Shown here: piece after piece, positions 30,851 to 42,524 of the stretch | Layout: each line of letters starts with the position of its first letter | Numbering within the stretch: position 1 is the first letter of the stretch | Origin: Vesta saturnalis | Taxonomy: Eukaryota; Arthropoda; Insecta; Coleoptera; Lampyridae | Reading direction: 5' to 3' | DNA: 64,000 bases | Assembly: GCA_036346205.1 (NCBI GenBank) | Contig: JARFJB010001278.1 | Location: 5,587,501 to 5,651,500 of the forward strand | Notes under the pieces: generated by a model | Database searches by the model: none | What the model saw: only the letters and a program-made list of their open reading frames with translations | What the model was told of the DNA's origin: nothing | Translations under genes and position numbers: made by a program

Positions 30851-31015
30851 CACAGGGTGTTTGGTACATCGATGCAAATATTTAAAGGTGATATAATAGG
30901 TGATTTTGAGTCGATTTAAGCAAACATACTTATATACCAAGTGTTACCGTTTTTGAGATAATGCCACTTTTAATATTTCTTGATTTTACCGTGATTTTCT
31001 GCAAATATCGAAGTG
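30848..31015. other. Orphan MLE-type left end
   Basis: Begins TATACACAGGGTGTTTGGTA immediately after the (TA)n tract. The inverted partner was not found in the window. Confidence 0.4.
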
Positions 31016-32195
31016 TACAAGCGTAATAAGCCGTCTTATCGCAAACTTATACTAAGTTTTTTTATTCCTCATGAAGTGATTGTTCATATTATTTTATCAG
31101 AAAAGCCTAAACTGTCTTTGGTTCTTGCCTAGAACTTCTTAAACATGAAAGTTTTAATTTGTAAAAAGCAATCACTAAAATTCAAACGTGGATTTAGTCT
31201 AAAATCTTTCGTTATTTTTTTCCAATTTCAGTAAAACTTTTCAATGGTCTTTAAGATAGCATGAATAGATTTAGAAAAAATTTTCACAATTGGAAAAATT
31301 GAATTTAATTACCAAAATACTAGGCGCATTCGCCAAAACGTAAAATATCCCTTCATTATTTAGTTTAAATAGTTTAAAAAGCAGATTTTTAGAAAATGTT
31401 TTGCGGTTATCGCTCCACCCAGTACTTGAGTTTACAGAAACTGTTTCTGAATTCAAGATTTCTTTCACCTCACTAAACTGGAATGTAAAATTTTCTTAGC
31501 AAAATCGAGTTTATTTTCAAGTGAATCTACATTGCTATTTAAAACGTCACTTTTGACTTTTCGTTATTTAGTGGAAATAATTTCAATCGTGGTAAATTTA
31601 ATACAATCGTGCAAATAAGATGAGCATCACGAACATTAATTGGAATAAAATTTCTATACGCAGCCTTCTTCAAAATGGCCGGACCGGTAAAACGTCCTTT
31701 TGACTGTTTCGTTGATTAGCTCAATATAATATTGCATCGTGCAGTACTAATTTTGAACATCTCAATATAATCACGAACTATTAATGTTTTAAGTAAATCG
31801 GCATTTTCTAGTCAAACATCTGCTATTTAAACGTCCACTTTCTTATACTAAATAATTTGCAATCGTGGCTAATTTTACGAATGCCCAGATACATTAGATA
31901 CATTAAATGTATTTATTCGCATTTTGTAAAAATCTGCTTTTGTAAACTATTTATGTACTAAATACATTGCAAGGGCTAAGTTTTGAACCCTGAAATTGGA
32001 ATAAAATTACAAGTTTTAGATAAATCCATTTTGTAAATTTTATGTTGCTTTTTAAAATAACTTATAGTTTAAGATTCTAGAAAACCAAAGACATATTAGT
32101 TTGCTGATAAAAGAATATGAACCATCGCTCATAAGGAATAAAAACTTAGTATAAATTTGCGATAAGACGGCTTGTTACTCTTGTACACTTCGATA
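31016..32195. mobile_element. Non-coding 1.2-kb element with about 110-bp inverted repeats
   Basis: 31016-31123 and 32083-32195 are inverted copies (landmarks TATCGAAGTGTACAAG, AGCCGTCTTATCGCAAA, TTATACTAAGTTTTT, TGATTGTTCATAT, GTCTTTGGTTCT). The interior shows no transposase, only AT-rich sequence. Probably a non-autonomous DNA transposon. Confidence 0.75.
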
Positions 32196-32932
32196 TGTAC
32201 AGGGTGAATCACGACCGGCGCCATCGAGTTCTGCGGCGAAGTGGCGTTAATTTCTAATACAGTAATATTATACAAGTCAATATAAGCAACATTTTAAAAA
32301 TATTTTTAAATATACTGGGTGCTCCAAAAAAAGTGGCATATCAAAGTTATGTTTTTTTAGATGACACACCACGTATATTATTACATTTTCGGATTTTACA
32401 TAAAAAATAAGCAGCACTTTCATCACGGTTCCTTACACCTACATACAGAGTGTTTCAAGTTATATCAATTTTTCTGAAAATGTAAGGCTTTAGGAAAAAT
32501 TAAATATCTCCTAATAAAATTAACTCCAAAAAATGTACTCTTAGCTTTAAGTAAAATACTGTTCCCTTAGTCCATTTACTTATTTAATAATTTTTTGAAT
32601 TTGTCTGTTCCTGTATCTTTTGTAGATTGAAATATCCTCCCAAGTTGCCTACTTAATGTCTTTTTGCTAATGTAGTAGTATTTTTCTTTACCAATAATTA
32701 GAAATCTCGGTATCAATCTTATGTGTACATGATAGATTTCAGATATTTCTAATTTACATATTAACAAATAATATGAATGTGACTAATCTTGTAAGTTTTG
32801 TAGTGTGCTGTGTAATTGCCGGTAACGCATTAGTTAATATTAAAATTCTGACATTGGGCGTGACTTTTGTCATTGTGTATTGTTATTTTTTCCGAGCCTG
32901 TTGAAAGTTGTTGAAATATTTTCAATTTATTA

Positions 32933-33935
32933 ATGGTTTATTCACAACAAGAGCGAATTTATGATTTTAACCATTTGTGAATGCTATGAAAATAGTTTGC
33001 TTGCTTCAAGAGTGTACTCAGAGAAATACCCTGAGGGCGCATCCCAATAAAAAGGTTTTTGAAGGTTACTTCAAACATTACGTAATACGGGAAGTGTAGC
33101 TTACACAAAGAACTAAAAGTGAAGCCTGTTACGAATAATGATGATAAGGAGTTTTGGTATTAGGTTCTGTTGCTGACAACCAAAAAACTGGTACAAGAGT
33201 TATTGCAAGAGAAACAGGAATTAGTCTGCCTGGTGTGCGGAGGATGTTGAAAGAACATAAATAGCACCCTTTTCATATAAAAATACATCAAAGGTTATAT
33301 GGCACAGACTTTAAAAAACGTATTGATTATTCCTTATGGGTCCTTGATCAAGTTAGTCACAATGAACGTTTTTTTGAAAATGTATTATTTACCGACGAGT
33401 CAACATTCCATAATAATGGATGAGTGAATCGTCACAATTTCCATTATTACGACACCGAAAACGAACATTTATTTAATACGTTGATCGTCAAAATCGATGG
33501 AGTGCTAATGTGCATGGTGGAATTGTTGGCAATTTTCTCGATGGTAATTTAAATGGTCAAAAGAGAGACACTTGGAAACTTTTAGAAAGTATTCCTTTAA
33601 ATATTAGACAATATATGTGGTTGCAATGAGATGGAGCACCTGCACATTCCTCACGTGCTGTTAGAGAATATTTAAATATGATAAGAGGATTGGGATAGGT
33701 GGACCAATTGCCTGGCCACCTAGATCTCCTGAACTAACATCCATGGCTTACTTCTCTTGGGGTTATATCAAAAATTTAGTTTACACCTACCACCACTGCA
33801 GATGATGAAAAGAAGAATTAGAAATGCTTTTGAGATGGTCACCCCTATATGTTGCAAAACGTAAGATGTTCGTTGGAAAAAACTATAACACTGTGTATTC
33901 AAGAAGATGGACATCATATCGAACATTTATTGTAA
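32933..33935 (+). pseudogene. MLE-5 transposase, decayed
   Basis: Starts at ATG 32933 (MVYSQQERIYDFN). Later pieces in different frames include QKTGTRVIARETGISLPGVR (second HTH, about 33185-33240). The first catalytic region is LPTDESTFHNNG (about 33388-33422) with a TGA directly after it, then RHNFHYYDTENEHLF. A second block around 33620-33680 has the DGAPAHSS residues, and the third block IGGPIAWPPRSPELTSM reads near 33690-33750 with FSWGYIKNLVY. The C-terminus EDGHHIEHLL ends at the TAA at 33933-33935. Many stops and frameshifts; length matches the family. Confidence 0.75.
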
Positions 33936-34035
33936 TTTTGTTTAATTGTTTGAGCAAATTATCACACCCCATCAATATAATTTTAGTTTCCATTGTTTAC
34001 GTGCTTTCTATCCTTACTATGTGAAACTGTGGTAT

Positions 34036-34171
34036 CACGTAGATTAAACTAAAAATCGAAATAGATTTTTTCAGGTTTCACTTTATTTTTTAAAATTGAA
34101 GCTGATCGGTGTCATTTGGACGTGCCAAGCATCGCAAATGTATTGCGATTTTTAGTTTAATCTACATAGTG
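34036..34171. mobile_element. 136-bp MITE nested in MLE-5
   Basis: Short inverted repeats of about 22 bp (CGTAGATTAAACTAAAAATC and its inverted copy ending at 34165) enclose non-coding sequence. Confidence 0.65.
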
Positions 34172-34316
34172 TAGAAATAACTTTATAAACGTTTAAATTA
34201 AAATTACTATGATTTGAATTTGAAAATATGTTACACTAGCCAAAAATCACTCATAGTAGGATACCCTTATAGAAGTTGAAATGTAATTAAGTAAGCTAAA
34301 CGATACGTTTGTAAAA

Positions 34317-34398
34317 TACAGGGTGTTCCATTTAAAATAAGCGGAATATTTCAGTATGAATGTTCTAGTAATTTAACTGAAAAAATGAACACCCTGTA
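34317..34398. mobile_element. 82-bp mini-element with CAGGGTG termini in MLE-5
   Basis: Bounded by TACAGGGTGTTC and GAACACCCTGTA; length identical to the units in the arms of MLE-4. Confidence 0.7.
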
Positions 34399-34843
34399 AA
34401 GAGGTATTTACTATTCAGTCAATAAATAGAATAAGGGAACAGTATTTTACTTAAACCTAAGAGTAAATTTGTAGGAGTTAATTTTGTTAAGAAATATTTA
34501 TTTTTTCCTAAAACCCTACATTTTCTAAGAAATTGATATAACTTGAAACACTCTGTATGTAGGTATAGGGAACACTTATGAAAGTACTACTTATTTTTTT
34601 ATGTAAAATTCGAAAATGTAATAATATATTTTATTATATTTTTATATTATGACTATTTATATATATGATATATTTAAAAAAACATAATTTTGATATGCCA
34701 TTTTTTTGGAGCACCCAGTATATTTGAAAATATTTTTAAAATGTTGCTCATATTGACTTACATAATATCACTGTATTAGAAATGATCTATTATATGGCGC
34801 TTAGCCGTAGAATCACGTGGCGTCGGTCGTGATTCACCCTGTA

Positions 34844-34853
34844 TACACACACA

Positions 34854-34933
<80 letters not shown>

Positions 34934-34934
34934 C
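34844..34934. repeat. (ACGC)n microsatellite at the MLE-5 right end
   Basis: After a short CA run, about 20 uninterrupted CACG units begin right at the right end of the element. Confidence 0.95.
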
Positions 34935-35019
34935 TAAATTTGGGAAACATAGTTGTAACATAAATTCACATAATTTGACGTAAATGGGAACTTTTTTCGA
35001 TAAGTCGAAAATAAAAAAA

Positions 35020-35449
35020 ATCTACGTGGTGTCCAAAAAAAAGATGTATTTTCTTACCCCCTGTAGATATCACATTCATTTTTTTGTACTAATAGGTGAT
35101 TTTGTTCACAAACTTTTTGTACTCCACTAAAATGTTGGTCAGATGTACAGTTTCATCGCAAAAAAATAATTTACTCAACCCTACATTTAATCATTGTCTG
35201 CTTACTCGGAACGAAAGCGGGAGAAAGTAAATACATAAATTACATGAAAATGTTTTAGTTTCAATAAAAATTTAAATTTTCAATCATAATTTTTCAAAAT
35301 GTTCTCCGTTTTTTTTAATGGATTAATATAGCTCTTCAATACGGAAACTGTAAGTAACTACTTACAATTATTACTAGTTAGTTCTACTTTTAGACTTAAT
35401 TTCGTCATTGGCCTTTTCTTCTCATGGTGCGTGTTTTTTTTTCAAATTT
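35020..35449. mobile_element. MLE-6, left part (interrupted by an RTE-like retrotransposon)
   Basis: 35020-35215 is an inverted copy of 39708-39885 (landmarks AAAAAGATGTATTTTCTTAC, CAAACTTTTTGTACTC, GTACAGTTTCATCGC, GAGTAAATTATTTTTT-type). At about 35330-35295 the minus strand reads a KNGEHFEKL-like transposase tail. The element therefore has a transposase C-terminus facing left here and an N-terminal part facing right after the retrotransposon, i.e. it is rearranged. Confidence 0.6.
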
Positions 35450-35462
35450 AGATAACGTTGGC

Positions 35463-38400
35463 AACTCCGCCATTGCCGGTCCCAAGCCCGGATGAGAAAG
35501 GAGGAGGGGGAGGAGTATCAACCTCGTTAAAAAACCTGGGTTTAGCTGGCTCCGGCTGATAGTACCCAGTAAGGGCCCCTTCCTAGGGTTACAGGATGAA
35601 AACCGGTCAGCGGACTCTGATAATATACGAGTGCGGAAGAACCATTTGAGGGAAGATTGGTCTCGTGAATACCGTAGAAGATAGCCAATCTAAGGGAAGA
35701 AAAAACCCTGAGAATAAATTACCTGGTCCTCCAGGTTGGGGGTTGAGCAACGGCCAGCACCCGTTACTTGTAAAAATCTTAAAACAAGGCAGAATGAAAA
35801 ATTCGTTTAAGACAAACAATCTCCGGGTGGGAATCCACACTTCCGATTACGGAAGGAGCCCCGTAGGATACGGAGGGGGCAATTCTGCGTTTGTGAAAAG
35901 AAATGCCAAAAAGTTCAATATTGAGAAATCAGATGGAAGCCTAATACAACAAAAGAACTGGACAATGAATATAGGAACTTGGAATATACAGGGATTAGCA
36001 ACAAAGACACAAGAAGTATTTGCCGAGATAGAAGAAATGGGAATGGACATAATTTCTCTGACAGAAACAAAAAAGAAAGGAACGGGAATAGAGGAAATAG
36101 GACAATACTTACACATGTGGAGTGGGGTCCCAAAAAACGAAAGAGGAAAAAAGGGAGTTTCTATGGTTATTAAGAAGAAATATGGAAAACAAATAAAAAG
36201 TTGGGAAGCAGTAGACGAGAGGATTATCAAAGTTAACCTCGAGAGTTTTAGATATAGAATGACAATTGTAGGAATATATGCACCTAATGAAGACGATAGC
36301 CCCACGAACAAAGACCAATTCTATAGCAAGTTAGACGATATAATAAATGAATGTGGTAAGCGACGAGAAGTTCTGTTGCTGGGCGATTTCAACGCGTGGG
36401 TAGGATGCAAGACGAACGATAAAGTCGTAGGGCAATTCGGTGATACCAGAAGAAACAGTAATGGAGAAAGGCTTATAGGTCTCTGCGAAAATAACAACCT
36501 AAAAATCCAAAACGGTTTTATAAACATAAGAAAATCCATACATATACTTATGAGGAACATACACGACAACGAAGAACAATCATCGACTATGTTATAACTC
36601 GACAGTACTCTACCGATAGAGTTCAGGATGTTAGAGCTTGTAGAGGCCCGACATGCGGAACGAATCACTATTTGGTGAAAGCCAAAATAGTGTTTTCACC
36701 CAAAGGGCAAAACAAGGTAGTAATACCAAAGCAGACAGAGAAAATACAACAAGTCAGATACAACATACAAAGCCTACAACAGTGTAGCACACAACACCTA
36801 TATCAAAATAGACTGGATCAAAACTTAATGAAAACCTACAAGGATCAAACACAGAGATGTATGAACATATAAGAACAGGCCTACAACAAGCAGCAAAAGA
36901 AGCTTTAGGAGAAGAGGTTAGAGAAAAACCAAGAAATTACTGGATAAACGAAGACCTAATGGAGGAAATACGCTACAAAAAAGAACTATATACAAAGTGG
37001 CTAAATACTAAAGAAGACGAAGATAGAGAAACATATAAGATACAACAAACTAGAGTAAGACAATTGATAAAAACTACGAAACAAAAAACGTGGGAAAAAA
37101 AATGTAGCGAGAAGGACATATAGGAGGAAGAAGGACGACGGAGGTATGGAAATTCATAAGGAATGTAAAAGCTCCACATCGAGAAAAAACAATAATACAA
37201 AATATTCCTGCCGAAGAATGGAAAAAATACTATTTAGAGCTACTCACCGAGAAAAGACCTATATTTCAAGAAATTATGGCGACAGAAGAAAGAACGATAG
37301 ATAGGAACTACATAGAAGTACAAGAGGAACAAGTAATCAAAGCAATTAAAGAAATGAGAAATGGAAAAGCCCCAGGTCCAGGAGGAATCCCTGAGTTGGT
37401 AAAAATGGAACACCGAAACTATATAGGATGATAACAAAACTTACGAATAAATGCGTAAATGAGGGAAATATACCAAATGAATGGAAAACAGGATATATAT
37501 CTCCAATACACAAAAAAGGGAAAAGAGACATCTGCGACAACTACCGAGGAATAGCAGTTACAAGTACGTTTAGCAAAATATATGGGCGTATTATTCGAGA
37601 CTTAATTGAACAGCAATATCAAGCCGAAGAAGCGGAAGAGCAAAGCGGATTTAGGGCAGGCAGATCATGTTTAGATAACCTATTCTGTCTAACATAAATT
37701 ATACAGAAAAAACTAGCAACCGGCAGAGAGCTACATTTAGTATTTCTCGACATATCAAAAGCTTATGATAACGTACCCCTTAAAAAACTATGGAGCGTAA
37801 TGGAGAACAGCAACATCAACAACACATTAGTCAGGGCCGGGAAGAACCTATATGACAATCAAACAGCGAGAGTAAGGGTAGGAGCGGAGCTGACAACAGA
37901 ATTTAAAGTTACGAAAGGTCTAAGGCAGGGCTGCTGTATCTCACCGACGTTATTCAAGATATATATAGAAAAAACACTCGAACAATGGAAAAGGAGAAGT
38001 ATGGGAATGGGAATACCACTGGACGAAGATACTACATTATACACGTTGCAATTTGCCGACGATCAAATTATAATGGCACAAGAAATAGAAGACATCGAAT
38101 ACATGACAAGGAAAGCTATAGAGGAATATGATAAATGGGGACTTAAAATTAATGTAAATAAATCAGCATATCTTAGTATAGGACAAGAACAAGACGCTTT
38201 AACCTTAGAAACAGGCGACACTATACCGGCATGTAAAGAATACAAATATTTGGGAGCAACAGTAGTAAAACAAGGATTATATAACACAGAGGTAAAAGAG
38301 AGAATAAAACAAGGCCGGAAAGTTATAGGTGCGCTAAATGGTATACTGTGGGATGCAAATATAAGCAAAAAGAATAAAAAACAAATCTACTCAGTTATGG

Positions 38401-38835
38401 TCCAAAGTGTGGCACTATACGGAGCCGAAATCTGGCAACTCTCGGAACAACAAAAAAATCAACTGAAAGTAATGGAAATGGACTATTGGAGGAGATCAGC
38501 GAGAATATCCCGGCGAGATAGAATTAGAAATACAAGGATACGTGAAATAATGGATACAGAAAGAGACATCGTGGAAGAAATTGAAATAAGGCAACTCTTG
38601 TGGTACGGGCATGTCGAAAGAATGGACAACAGGCTTCCGAAAAAAGCAATGCAGTGGCAACCAAGAGAAAGAAGAAAGAGGGGACGGCCAAGAAAAGGTT
38701 GGAATGAGGAAGTAGAAAGCCTTAAGCAAAAGTGGGATATCCAACAAGGAGCTTGGATGAATAGAAAAGAATGGAAAAAAATATTGAACTCCGGAAGACC
38801 CAGATAGGGGTTAAGATACGGAAAGAAGAAGAAGA
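35463..38835 (+). mobile_element. RTE-like non-LTR retrotransposon, near full length (3.37 kb)
   Basis: The 13-bp sequence AGATAACGTTGGC occurs at 35450-35462 and again at 38836-38848, a target-site duplication that defines the insertion exactly. It contains a GC-richer 5' leader of about 200 bp, a single coding region with endonuclease and reverse transcriptase, and a short 3' end made of (GAA)n-type repeats instead of poly(A), which is characteristic of RTE-clade elements. It sits within MLE-6. Confidence 0.9.
35665..38807 (+). pseudogene. RTE-like ORF: apurinic endonuclease plus reverse transcriptase, lightly disrupted
   Basis: N-terminal endonuclease/exonuclease/phosphatase domain: MNIGTWNIQGLATKTQ (about 35967), DIISLTETKKKG, VGIYAPNED, LLLGDFNAWVG (about 36375), NSNGERLIGLCENNNL. 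The RT domain: IRYKKELYTKW linker, NGKAPGPGGIPELV (about 37360), WKTGYISPIHKKGKRD, DNYRGIAVTSTFSKIYGRII, EQSGFRAGRS (about 37640), LVFLDISKAYDNV, GLRQGCCISPTLF (about 37918) and the catalytic LQFADDQIIMA (about 38048-38080). The C-terminus has KYLGATV, LYGAEIWQLSE, LLWYGHVERM and RRKRGRPRKGW, ending at TAG 38805. Breaks: frame changes near 36535, 36860, 37110 and 37405, and a TAA at 37695. The final 335 codons are intact. A fairly recent, dead insertion. Confidence 0.9.
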
Positions 38836-38848
38836 AGATAACGTTGGC

Positions 38849-39890
38849 TATAAAAAAAAATGTTTTACAAATCAAGGCCGTAGCAAAAAAAAAATATATT
38901 TTCTAAATTCCTTCAAGTCTGAATCAGTAATCGTAATTTAACACTAATAACGTTTTTATTAAAAGTTGGCTACGATTAACTTGACAAGTAAAAGTTTATT
39001 ACTTTAATGTCATTTAAACTGAACTCCGTTTAGCATTTAGTAGTTTTCTTCTTACGGTTTATCTGGGAGTCGTCATTAATTTTGTTTATTCATATGTCGA
39101 ACAAGTAGATATGTCGTTAGTTTATGGGTTATGTTAATGGAATGGTCGCGAGAGTGTTAGAGTTTGCAGGGAAAGGTTGCCTAACCATATAGTGCCGCCT
39201 CACCGAACCTTTGAAAACATTGTTAGACGTCTTCGTGGGAATAGTAAAGTCACGAAGTATTGATTATGGATGTCAGCGTACTACAAGAACAGTAGATATG
39301 GAGGAACAAATTTTAGACAGAGTTGAGGAAAACCCAGAAGTAAGTACTAGACACCTGGGGTTGGAATTGGCCGTTCCAAAATCAGTCGTTAATGAGGTTT
39401 TAAAAGAACAACTTCCCATGTTCAAAAAATTCAAAACTTATTACCTATTGCTCCAGAATCCCGCTTAACGATTTGCAATTTTATTGAAAATCAGATATCA
39501 GAAACTCCAAATTTCCACAGTAGGATTTTATTTACCAACGAAGTTACGTTTAGAAGATCCTGTGTTACTAACTTACATAATGAACATGTTTACTCTGATG
39601 AAAATCCCCATGCAACAAAAGTGACTCATTACCAAGATGAATTTAAGTTTAATATGTGGGCAGGGATTATTGACGAATTCCTTACAGGTCCTGTTATTAC
39701 ACCAAATAAAAATTCTTTCCGAGTAAGCAATGATTAAATAAATGTACGGTTGAGTAAATTATTTTTTAGCGACGAAACTGTACATTTGACCAACATTTTA
39801 GAGGAGTACAAAAAGTTTGTAAACAAACCCCCTACCGGGGGTAAGAGAATACATCTCTTTTTTAGATACATGCAGATTTTTTCATTTTCT
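38849..39890 (+). mobile_element. MLE-6, right part
   Basis: Continues after the retrotransposon target duplication. Contains the plus-strand transposase remnant and ends in the inverted repeat 39708-39885. Confidence 0.6.
39087..39716 (+). pseudogene. MLE-6 transposase, N-terminal half only
   Basis: Reads YVEQVDMSLVYGLC, stop, WNGRESVRVCRERLPNH and PPHRTFENIVRRL (first HTH, to about 39235). The second HTH follows: MEEQILDRVEENPEVSTRHL, LELAVPKSVVNEVLKEQL (39298-39415). Then come LTICNFIENQISETPNFHSR and the first catalytic block ILFTNEVTFRRS (about 39525-39560), where the expected aspartate is asparagine. HNEHVYSDENPHA and FNMWAGIIDEFLTGPV follow, to about 39695. Coding similarity then stops and the inverted repeat begins, so the rest of the DDE domain was lost. 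Several frameshifts. Confidence 0.75.
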
Positions 39891-40108
39891 ACGTGTTGAA
39901 AAAAGTTCCTATTTACGTTAAATATGTTACAAATCTGTTTCCCAAATTTAGTTAAAATCTGTTGAAATGTTTAAAAATTATTTCGAAAAAACGAAACTAT
40001 TTTAAAAACTTTTACGCTCTCTAGCGGCAAAACTAAGCAACTTCGGATATAGGTATTGTTACCCGGATCGCCTTATTTTTGACCAAGGAATCTCTGGTTA
40101 AACTAATT

Positions 40109-40111
<3 letters not shown>
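39891..40111. other. Non-coding stretch
   Basis: AT-rich; no feature recognised. Confidence 0.5.

Positions 40112-40188
<77 letters not shown>
40112..40188. repeat. (TA)n microsatellite
   Basis: About 38 TA units. Confidence 0.96.
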
Positions 40189-40191
<3 letters not shown>

Positions 40192-40659
40192 GCAACTGGC
40201 AAAATTTACACTATGTTTGACTTTAATTTTCTCTTGAACCCTTAACTCGATTTTGATAATTTTTTTTAGATTGTAGTTTGATTCTTTGAGAAACATTGGA
40301 CCTATTGTTGATTTTAAACAATTGGTCGAAACGTTATATACAGAGCTGAAAAGAGATTAATGTTTTTTTGTTAATTTTTTAAACACTCTAGAGTAAACGA
40401 ATGTTAACAGTACCGTGACGAATTACCCTTGGGAAAGCAGAAAAATCCGTCAGCAACTATTGTGTTACGTATGGAAGTTACTCGGCATACCAGACGTGAC
40501 AACCAAAAAAATAATTTAGTTAATCCAGTATTGTTTATTTTATTTATTTTTTATGTATTATTTAGTTTATTCTGCTTATATACTGTTTAGTTTACACCAG
40601 AATTGTTTATTTTATTTTATCTTGGTCCATTTCATTGTAAAGTTTATTTGATATATGTA

Positions 40660-40661
<2 letters not shown>

Positions 40662-40747
<86 letters not shown>
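40662..40747. repeat. Compound (TA)n(TG)n microsatellite
   Basis: About 35 TA units followed by seven TG units. Confidence 0.96.
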
Positions 40748-40773
40748 TACTCACTGAAGGCCTACGTATTATG

Positions 40774-40776
<3 letters not shown>

Positions 40777-40825
<49 letters not shown>
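40777..40825. repeat. (TA)n microsatellite
   Basis: About 24 TA units, 30 bp after the previous tract. Confidence 0.96.
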
Positions 40826-40826
<1 letters not shown>

Positions 40827-41238
40827 CCAGAGATAGGTAATCTTGACTGTGCTTATTTATAACAAATTATTATTTTCAGAACCTGAGGTTGCAGTCAATC
40901 TTATTGAAGCTTATTTATTTAAAAAAGGAGAAACACTCTTTGACATTTATCAAGCTTTCGGAATTTTTATTTATTCCATCTTCAGGATAATCTGCAATAT
41001 TCAGTTTCAAAATGTTACAATTAATTATTAAATTACTACTTACTATCGTGAGATTAAAATAAACTCTACTAATACATAATAAAAACACCATACAAACATT
41101 TGTCATCCGTATAAAAACTATCTAAACTATTCAAGAATTAGCCTGCTATTCGTGATACATTTATGCACTGACTGAAAAATACTCTCATTTCGAATAAAAT
41201 GATATGATTACACTATCAACATTATGTTAACATAATGT
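40826..41238. other. Non-coding stretch between (TA)n tracts
   Basis: Short open frames on both strands without motifs; a perfect short palindrome (CATTATGTTAACATAATG) at about 41219-41236. Confidence 0.5.

Positions 41239-41295
<57 letters not shown>
41239..41295. repeat. (TA)n microsatellite
   Basis: About 28 TA units at the 3' side of the minus-strand PLE-2 copy. Confidence 0.96.
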
Positions 41296-41297
<2 letters not shown>

Positions 41298-41299
41298 AT

Positions 41300-42520
41300 A
41301 ATAAAATCCATTTTAGAGTTTATCTTGTGTAATTCAATTAATAAATTGATGTTTCGAAAACTGCTTCGTTTTCTTTTTCAAGGATTCACAATTTGTCATT
41401 AATGAGTTATGATATTTAGTTTCTACTTTTTGATGCGTCGATGCGCGTTTTACTGCGTGTCATGGGTCCGTTGTAGGTAGATGTAGTTTGAACATTTTGA
41501 ACACCATTTGTAATTGGTTGGTCGTCGGAACTCTCGCCAGTGTTAATTGCTTGTAAAGGTGTATCCCGTTTTTTTATGATAATTTTCCAAATAGGTGATA
41601 TTCTCGAAGTAACGTCCCTCTTGTTATGTGCCAAAGGTCTCTTCTCAGTTTTGATGGCGTCTCGTATAAGACGCTCATCATGCTTAATCTTCGATTCGTC
41701 AGTCCTACAAAGGAGCGACAGCATCCAGAACAAGGAATTTCGTATATTCCTTGGTTTTCAGAAATTGTCGGAGAGAATTATTAGGTTTGTAAACGATTCT
41801 GAATTAGTTTTTGCGTTTTTGGAAAATTTGTGACCAATTCTGTCAGTGGCCCCTGTTACCCTGTTACATAAGGGAATACAACTAATTTTTTAGTTCACCA
41901 ACAGTTTTGAAGATTTTTGTGAAAGATTTGTATTTATTCATGATGGTATTAATTTTCTTTAAAGGATAACCGTTTTGTTAATTTTTTAAGTGCGTCATTT
42001 TTTGATTGTTCGTCAGATAGACAGATGAATCTGGTTGTTAAAGAATATCCGGTAAAGTTAACATACATGGTGGTGTAATTGAGCGTTTAAGTATCTATTT
42101 GAGTGTGTAATTGTTCTATATTATTTGTGTTTGAGTGTTCCATCATGTTGAAGGAATTCATTCAAGTTATTTAAACCGTGAGGCCAAACAACGAACGTGT
42201 CGTCCACGTACCTGTACCAACAGTTGGGTTTAAGGTTGGTTAAACAAAAAGCTTTGTTTTCAAAATCTTCCATGTACACGTTTTCAATGGCAGGGGAAAG
42301 TGGTCAGCCCATTGGGGCATTTTGAACTTGCTTGTAAAACTGACCATTATATGTAAAATATGTCATGGACATATAATGTTCAATTAGTTTACATAATTGT
42401 ACGTCTAAATTGTTTTTTATGGAAAAGGTTCATGGTGTCTTGAATTGGTACTTTTGTAAACAAGGAAACAACGTCAAAACATCACTTATATCTAATTGAA
42501 CGTTTTTAAGATCGAAACGC
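41300..42520 (-). pseudogene. Penelope-like element PLE-2: reverse transcriptase and GIY-YIG endonuclease
   Basis: The minus-strand RT reads FDVVSLFTKVPIQDTMNLF (about 42490-42430), QFYKQVQNAPMGSPLSPAIE (about 42355-42290), and the catalytic CWYRYVDDTFVVWPHG (about 42225-42175, YVDD intact), then a thumb region with KRLSFKE. The endonuclease starts with GIYEIPCSGCCRSFVGLTN at about 41755-41690. It is internally deleted: about 60 codons are missing before RLIRDAIKTEKRPLAHNKRD, compared with the plus-strand copy next to it. The C-terminal tail ends near 41416 (MTRSKTRIDASK). Frame changes and stops are scattered through the RT. Confidence 0.85.
41351..41385 (-). ncRNA. Degenerate hammerhead-like motif at the PLE-2 3' end
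   Basis: On the minus strand a CUUGAAA (in place of CUGAUGA) precedes a stem AGAAAAC / GUUUUC with a GAAGCA-type loop and then GAAACAUC. The order matches the motif at 30096-30131 but the CUGAUGA core is mutated, so at best this is an inactive relic. Confidence 0.4.
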
Positions 42521-42524
42521 TAAA

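Larger units (their letters stand above)
32198..34843 (+). mobile_element. MLE-5: mariner-like element with about 0.4-kb inverted repeats
   Basis: Termini TACAGGGTGAATCACGAC (32198) and its complement (to 34843). The arms (to about 32590 and from about 34425) share GGCGCCAT-like, TATACTGGGTGCTCCAAAAA, ATATCAAAATTATGTTTTTT-like and GTTTCAAGTTATATCAA landmarks. Another CTGGGTGCTCC end lies about 120 bp inside each arm. A decayed transposase is on the plus strand, and two shorter inverted-repeat units are nested in the right half. Confidence 0.8.

Noticed and set aside
34776..34961. Frame with a VRACVRAC repeat as a coding repeat protein
   Set aside because: It is the (ACGC)n microsatellite read through.
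35607..38875. Many minus-strand frames of 60-154 codons
   Set aside because: Antisense shadows of the RTE-like coding region; no motifs of their own.
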